A stretch of DNA of 19,749 bases from UBA9865 sp035647835. GTDB lineage: Bacteria; Bacillota; Dethiobacteria; Dethiobacterales; Dethiobacteraceae. The notes under the pieces were generated by a model, which searched no databases, was not told the origin of the DNA, and was given only the letters and a program-made list of their open reading frames with translations. A program made the position numbers and the translations under genes. The number at the start of each line of letters is the position of its first letter. The stretch's first letter is position 1. Where the stretch lies: contig DASRMS010000073.1 of assembly GCA_035647835.1 (NCBI GenBank), positions 1 to 19,749 on the forward strand. The letters run 5' to 3'. Below, piece after piece: positions 15,919 to 19,749 of this stretch.

Positions 15919-15941
15919 GTTGACCCCTCCCTTCTTCCTCT

Positions 15942-17228
15942 TTACGCCCTTTTCACCCGGCGGACAAACTCAACTATTGGTCTCTGAGATGGGCAGACAA
16001 AAGCACAAATTCCGCACTCAAAACAATCAAGAGCTCCCCACTCTTTGGCTAAGGCATAGCGGCCTAATTCCCCATACATCCCAATGTAGTTGGGATAAAG
16101 ACCCATGGGACAATGATCCACACATTTACCGCAGCGCACACAAGAATAATATTCCTGCGTTTTAACCGCCAGTTCTTCTGTTAAGGCCAGCACTCCGCCA
16201 CAGCCTTTTACAATTGGAGCAGCCAAAGTTTCTTGTGCAAAACCTGTCATGGGACCGCCCAGCACAACTTTAGTGACCCTATCTGTTAGTCCGCCCGTAC
16301 AAGCAAGTAAGTGGGAAAGAGGTGTACCGATTACGACCCGGTAATTGCCTGGTTGTACGGCAGCCGCTCCCGTTAAGGTAACAATCCGTTCTGTTAAAGG
16401 GCGCTGGAATTTTACCGCTTCCCAAACAGCTTTGGCTGTGGCGACATTCTGTACCACCACATTCACTTCCGCTGGCAGCTTCCCCAGGGGAACCACTCGC
16501 CCTGTTGTCGCATAAATAAGTTGTTTTTCTGCTCCTTGCGGGTACTTTACTTCCAAAGGAATCACTTCCATGTCGGCTTCGCTCGCCAACTTGGCCTTGA
16601 CAACTTCAATGGCGTCCATTTTATTTTCTTCAATGCCGAAAATTACTTTAGCGCCGTTTAACACCTGGCTGAGGATACGCGCTCCTGCTATCATTTCATC
16701 AGCTTCTTCTACCATTAAACGGTGATCACAAGTTAAAAATGGTTCACATTCACAGCCATTGAGGATTAAATAATCTATGCTAGTAGGAGGGTTGACCTTC
16801 ACATGAGTAGGAAAACCTGCCCCCCCCATACCCACGATGCCGGCCTCTCTAATCCGGCGCCTGATCTGCTCCGGGGACAATTGCGAGACATCTTCTTCGG
16901 TATAAACACAGGCATCTTGTTCAGGATCCACATCAATTACGACACAATCTTCCAGTTGTCCCGACAAAGTTACTCTGCTGCCAATTTCTCGTACTGTCCC
17001 ACTTAACCCTGTATGTACAGGTGCGGAGATATTTGCATCACTATCGCCGATTTTTTGTCCGGCCTTCACTTTTTCCCCCACAGAAACCAGCCGCCTATTT
17101 GGTGCACCAATATGCTGTTTTAGAGGAATAATTAATTCTGTAGGTTGTGGCAGGTCTTGGATGGGCAGATTTTCGGTTAGTTTCTTGTAATGAGGAACTT
17201 CCTTTCCTCTTTCAAATGTTTTTGCCAC
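15942..17228 (-). CDS. rnfC: RnfC-like NAD(H)-side iron-sulfur flavoprotein subunit
   Basis: This protein of about 428 residues is a complete RnfC. It has an N-terminal barrel-sandwich domain (IIPLKQHIGAPNRRLVSVGEKVKAGQKIG), the Nqo1/NuoF-like FMN and NADH region with GMGGAGFPT (133-141) and NGCECEPFLTCDH, a SLBB-like part, and two C-terminal [4Fe-4S] motifs: Cys363/366/369/373 (CVRCGKCVDHCP) and Cys402/405/408/412 (CFECGICAFVCP). It is a cytoplasmic protein docked to the membrane. The GTG at 17237 overlaps the Shine-Dalgarno GGGAGGTG, so the GTG at 17228 (8 bases after it) is taken as the start. It lies 23 bases after fdhE and 23 before rnfD. It is expected to exchange hydride with NAD(H) and single electrons with RnfD, giving the formate dehydrogenase a cytoplasmic NAD(H) end. 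Confidence 0.94.
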   Translation of the reverse strand: MAKTFERGKEVPHYKKLTENLPIQDLPQPTELIIPLKQHIGAPNRRLVSVGEKVKAGQKIGDSDANISAPVHTGLSGTVREIGSRVTLSGQLEDCVVIDVDPEQDACVYTEEDVSQLSPEQIRRRIREAGIVGMGGAGFPTHVKVNPPTSIDYLILNGCECEPFLTCDHRLMVEEADEMIAGARILSQVLNGAKVIFGIEENKMDAIEVVKAKLASEADMEVIPLEVKYPQGAEKQLIYATTGRVVPLGKLPAEVNVVVQNVATAKAVWEAVKFQRPLTERIVTLTGAAAVQPGNYRVVIGTPLSHLLACTGGLTDRVTKVVLGGPMTGFAQETLAAPIVKGCGGVLALTEELAVKTQEYYSCVRCGKCVDHCPMGLYPNYIGMYGELGRYALAKEWGALDCFECGICAFVCPSQRPIVEFVRRVKRA

Positions 17229-17251
17229 TAGTTTCACCTCCCTTAGTTGTA

Positions 17252-18154
17252 TCAGTTAAAAGTTGTTTTATCACCAGATTCACCATATCCCTCATCAGCA
17301 GCCAGCACATCAAGAAAGTGCGTCATTAAATTTTCCAAATCGGGAATAATGTCTCTTGCTAATTCTTTTAAGACAACTGTCTTAAGATAGTTATGACACT
17401 GACTACAGACATAGACACGCCGATGGACTTGATCTGGAAGATAGAAAAAACTAAGTTTACTATGGTCGGTATTACCGCAGGACATACAACGTATACGGCT
17501 TACCTCCCATTGTGTATGACAAAGTCCACACTCCAAAACTCTGCTGCCATCTTCTGCCCTTAACATGGCTAGCATTGGTTTCTCGCCACAAACTGGACAA
17601 ACACCTTCGTTCCAATTACTAGCATCAATAGCGGCCTGCATCTGCTGTGCGAAGTACACAAAATACATTTGCAGTGCCGAGCGAATCACTTGAGCTGTAA
17701 CCGCCAGCTGTTGCTCGGCCAACTCAGCAGTATCATGTTTAGTGAAAAGAAATTTCTGCACCTTAGCTAAAGATAAATTGCTCGGTCTACTGTAAAACTC
17801 CTTGATATTATCAGCCGTGAAAGTGCTTTGCATGAGATTGCACATCACGTTCAGCTGTTGTTCATTCTTTACCAGGAGTTCACTACAAGCATCTAATAAA
17901 ATGGTTTGTGCCAGCTCTAATGTCGGTTGCACAGGTATCGGCAGTGCGAGTTCAGCTAAGAGTGGCTTGCCCTGCATAACCTCTCTGTTCGCAGTCTGGG
18001 GTGGTGAGTAAGTGGTTAAAGAATTGGTAAAGCCCCTTTGGTGGGCATATAGCTTTTCATAAAAATGCAATAGTGATTTCATGTTTTGGTGCTCTTGTAA
18101 ATAAAACTTCACTTCTTGCTTTACTGCTTCATCTGTCGGAGGGTAATTCACCAC
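17252..18154 (-). CDS. fdhE: Formate dehydrogenase accessory protein FdhE
   Basis: This 300-residue cytoplasmic protein of the FdhE family is needed for making active exported formate dehydrogenases and binds the Tat-targeted catalytic subunit before export. The N-terminal 180 residues are helical. The C-terminal part has four rubredoxin-like CxxC pairs: Cys186/189 (CPVCG), 209/212 (CGLC), 223/226 (CMSCG) and 250/253 (CSQC), as in E. coli FdhE, where they bind iron. The start is GTG at 18154 (GTG GTG) with AAAGGAG 8 bases upstream. As first gene of the operon it is made before FdhA, fitting a maturation role. That it leads an operon containing rnfCD indicates the Rnf subunits belong to the formate dehydrogenase. 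No selenocysteine-insertion genes (selA, selB, selC, selD) are nearby. Confidence 0.92.
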   Translation of the reverse strand: MVNYPPTDEAVKQEVKFYLQEHQNMKSLLHFYEKLYAHQRGFTNSLTTYSPPQTANREVMQGKPLLAELALPIPVQPTLELAQTILLDACSELLVKNEQQLNVMCNLMQSTFTADNIKEFYSRPSNLSLAKVQKFLFTKHDTAELAEQQLAVTAQVIRSALQMYFVYFAQQMQAAIDASNWNEGVCPVCGEKPMLAMLRAEDGSRVLECGLCHTQWEVSRIRCMSCGNTDHSKLSFFYLPDQVHRRVYVCSQCHNYLKTVVLKELARDIIPDLENLMTHFLDVLAADEGYGESGDKTTFN

Positions 18155-18205
18155 AGCAAAAGCTCCTTTCGGCTATTGTGATTTTTTTCACCTGACTATT
18201 AATCA

Positions 18206-18256
18206 ATTATGACACTATTGGCAGCAGGAATAAATCAGGTAAATCAGCAGATTTAC
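18206..18256 (-). promoter_or_regulatory. fdh operon control region with a perfect dyad
   Basis: A perfect dyad, GTAAATC-AGCA-GATTTAC, lies at 18239-18256. A further copy of the half-site, TAAATCAG, stands directly beside it (18231-18238), making three TAAATC/GATTTA elements. On the minus strand a possible -10 CATAAT (18206-18211) has a weak -35, placing the dyad centre about 50 bases upstream of the likely start, where an activator would sit. The rest of 18155-18407 holds a TCTGG/CCAGA dyad (18324-18335) and no gene. Confidence 0.45.
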
Positions 18257-18380
18257 AAGAGATAGATCAGGGTTTTTCCCCGGACTGTCAGTATTTTACC
18301 TACATTCATAAAAATTTGCTCATTCTGGTGCCAGATTTTTTTTTCCAGTACCCACTCCTGCGACGTTTAGATGATAGCCA

Positions 18381-18409
18381 GAAAAAAAATAAAAGAGCCG
18401 CAAAGGCTC
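18381..18409 (-). terminator. Terminator of the LysR-like gene
   Basis: GAGCC (18409-18405) and GGCTC (18399-18395) form a 5-bp stem with a 5-base loop on the minus strand, followed by TTTTATTTTTTTT. The stem overlaps the stop codon of the LysR-like gene, showing that the short gene really ends here. Confidence 0.8.
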
Positions 18410-18713
18410 ATGGAGTATGTTGAAACTGTTTTAGTTCTAATTTTAAATCTTGTTTTAAGTGAATGATCTTTTTACAATATTCGTAGACAACCCAGCCCGC
18501 AGGTGTGGGGGTAACCCCTTTGTTGCTGCGTTTCAATAAACGCTGTTGACAATATTGTTCCAAATCACGTACCTGCATGCTGACAGCAGGCTGTGAAATA
18601 TGGCAGTAGCGAGCGGCCTGGGAGATACTGCCAGTTTGAATTACTGTGCAGAAAGCTTCTATCTGTGCCATTTTCAAGTGATACTCATTCCTTTCTTGAA
18701 GTTCGGGGTGCAT
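18408..18713 (-). CDS. Stand-alone LysR-type DNA-binding domain protein
   Basis: This protein of about 101 residues consists of only the winged helix-turn-helix of LysR-type regulators: QIEAFCTVIQTGSISQAARYCHISQPAVSMQVRDLEQYCQQRLLKRSNKGVTPTPAG, with the recognition helix around residues 38-51, then a helical tail of about 25 residues that could form the dimer coil. The roughly 200-residue ligand-binding domain of normal LysR proteins is missing. It is not a fresh truncation, because an intrinsic terminator overlaps the stop codon. ATG at 18713 is chosen because AAGGAG is 8 bases upstream; the ATG at 18719 is too close. It lies between the response regulator and the fdh operon in the same direction and is a likely second regulator of the operon. 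A ModE-like role is possible but the helix sequence is LysR-like, not ModE-like. Confidence 0.8.
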   Translation of the reverse strand: MHPELQERNEYHLKMAQIEAFCTVIQTGSISQAARYCHISQPAVSMQVRDLEQYCQQRLLKRSNKGVTPTPAGWVVYEYCKKIIHLKQDLKLELKQFQHTP

Positions 18714-18780
18714 ACACATCTCTCCTTTTTTATTAGCTAACTGCTAACGTTAATATAATTTGGCTGACAGAATTTCTTGT

Positions 18781-18798
18781 AAGGTAATTAAGGTAATT
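18781..18798 (-). repeat. Tandem 9-bp repeat upstream of the LysR-like gene
   Basis: AAGGTAATT occurs twice in a row (18781-18798). On the minus strand it reads AATTACCTT twice, about 70-85 bases before the LysR-like start and next to a possible -35 (TTACAA) and -10 (TTATAT). It may be a regulator-binding direct repeat. Confidence 0.4.
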
Positions 18799-18813
18799 CA
18801 CTAGGGTCTAGAG

Positions 18814-18831
18814 GAAAAGTCAAGACTTTTC
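18814..18831 (-). terminator. Weak hairpin after the response regulator gene
   Basis: GAAAAGTC and GACTTTTC form a dyad with a 2-base centre immediately after the response-regulator stop codon. Stability is low and no clean T run follows, so it may not stop transcription towards the LysR-like gene. Confidence 0.35.
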
Positions 18832-18832
18832 T

Positions 18833-19498
18833 TTATGTTTCCAAATCAAGCAAGTTGTGTTCCATCGCATATGCCACAAATTCTGAACGCTGTACAATAT
18901 CTAGCTTTTCTTTAATTCTCGCTTTATGACTTTCCACAGTTTTCACACTAACATGGATTTGTTCAGCGATCTGTTTATCTGTGTAGCCTCGGGCTACTAA
19001 GCTAAGAGTCTCTTTTTGCCGTTTGCTAAGGATTTCTTTTTCTTTACTTTGTTGTTTTTTGTCAACAGGCTGCAGATAACGCTGCCACAATCTCTTGGTC
19101 AAAGAAGAATCTACAACCATTTCGCCGCGCACAATTGCACGTATAGCCAGAATCAGCTCATCATCTGCTGCTTTTTTTAGCAAATAACCATCTGCACCTT
19201 CTGTAAGTACTTGTTGGATGTAATCATCTTCTTCGTGGATAGTTAAAACTAGAATTTTAATTTGAGGACAAATTTTCTTAATTTCTTTGATAAATTCTAT
19301 GCCACTGCGATCAGGTAGAGTTAAATCGAGGATAATTAAATCAGGCATAAGCTCCTGGACTATAGTTATCCCCTCTCCGACTGAACCTGCTTCACCAATC
19401 ACTTCCATACTCTCTTGCGTTCTGATTATTAAATGTAAGCCTTTACGCACAATGGGATGATCATCAATTAACATAATTTTAATTGTGTCATTACACAT
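18833..19498 (-). CDS. NarL/FixJ-family response regulator
   Basis: This 221-residue two-domain regulator has a receiver domain (about 6-122) with acidic pair Asp12/Asp13, phosphoacceptor Asp58 (LIILDLTLPD), Thr86 and Lys108 (GYLLKKA), and a LuxR-type HTH (about 155-215: LSKRQKETLSLVARGYTDKQIAEQIHVSVKTVESHKARIKEKL). All phosphorylation residues are present. The start is placed at ATG 19498, which has AAAGGGG about 8 bases upstream; the GTG at 19507 overlaps that site. NarL-class regulators pair with HisKA_3 kinases, and the only such kinase here is at 9459-10931 on the far side of the fdh operon. It therefore probably controls the fdh operon, the LysR-like gene, or both. The 250 bases upstream (19499-19749) are AT-rich and show no gene and no clear promoter. 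Confidence 0.93.
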   Translation of the reverse strand: MCNDTIKIMLIDDHPIVRKGLHLIIRTQESMEVIGEAGSVGEGITIVQELMPDLIILDLTLPDRSGIEFIKEIKKICPQIKILVLTIHEEDDYIQQVLTEGADGYLLKKAADDELILAIRAIVRGEMVVDSSLTKRLWQRYLQPVDKKQQSKEKEILSKRQKETLSLVARGYTDKQIAEQIHVSVKTVESHKARIKEKLDIVQRSEFVAYAMEHNLLDLET

Positions 19499-19749
19499 AA
19501 TTTTCACCCCTTTTCACCAGACATAGAACCATGTTAATTTTTTCACAAAGTTTAGCTATACATTCTAGCTGCTACCGCCATTATCCTGCTAATATTGTAA
19601 AATATTTTAATAATTATGTAATCTTTCTTTCTGTCGCATATTTATGTAGTTTTGGGAAAAACTTTGTTTGTCCAAGATTTGAAAACTATGTAGATTTTGT
19701 GATAAGATTAAGAAGGTTTTTTCTGGGGTTTGCAGAATATATTTCATTG

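Noticed and set aside
14917..17228. rnfC/rnfD as decayed remnants of a full rnf operon
   Set aside because: Both are full length with intact Fe-S, nucleotide-binding and flavin-attachment motifs and good ribosome-binding sites in a compact operon.
18312..18335. Sigma-54 type promoter (TGGCAC ... GAGCA on the minus strand) upstream of fdhE
   Set aside because: The distance between the GG and GC elements is 11 instead of the strict 10, the -12 element is poor, and no sigma-54 enhancer-binding protein is in the window.

Overview
The window looks like a chromosomal piece of a strictly anaerobic, respiratory or acetogenic-type member of the Bacillota (Clostridia or Negativicutes). It carries a Tat-exported selenocysteine formate dehydrogenase, Rnf subunits, a tungsten-type aldehyde:ferredoxin oxidoreductase, a menaquinone methyltransferase and a YlbF-family protein. 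Ribosome-binding sites are strong AGGAGG type, with frequent GTG and TTG starts. The genus cannot be named from the sequence. No tRNA, rRNA, CRISPR array, insertion sequence or phage gene was recognised.

Left part (1-8270). Independent small units, mostly on the minus strand: an amino-acid-type solute-binding lipoprotein; a DUF4474 protein divergent from a zinc-dependent phospholipase C-like protein; a MoaD/ThiS-like protein and AOR separated by a hairpin; a CNNM/CorC-type membrane protein, preceded by a candidate 49-residue membrane peptide with its own good promoter; and menG followed by a ylbF-like gene.

Right part (8271-19749). A formate-metabolism island. A tight minus-strand operon reads fdhE - rnfC - rnfD - fdhA - fdhB (18154 to 11114), with gaps of 1 to 23 bases. 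fdhA has an in-frame UGA at 14313-14315, with a SECIS-like hairpin just after it, so it encodes one 999-residue selenoprotein of the FdnG type. No cytochrome b (FdnI) gene is present. Its place is taken by rnfD and rnfC, the membrane-flavin and NAD(H)-side subunits of Rnf, without rnfA, B, E or G. The inferred system is an outward-facing formate dehydrogenase wired through RnfD and RnfC to cytoplasmic NAD(H), possibly ion-coupled and possibly reversible.

Control genes flank the operon. On the 3' side lie a PhnD-like binding protein and a NarX/DesK-class histidine kinase (plus strand, overlapping by 4 bases, convergent with fdhB). On the 5' side lie a NarL-class response regulator and a stand-alone LysR-type DNA-binding domain of about 101 residues. 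Together they resemble binding-protein/kinase/regulator (XSR) systems such as AioXSR, split around their probable target. The fdhE upstream region holds a perfect 7+7 dyad that could be the operator.
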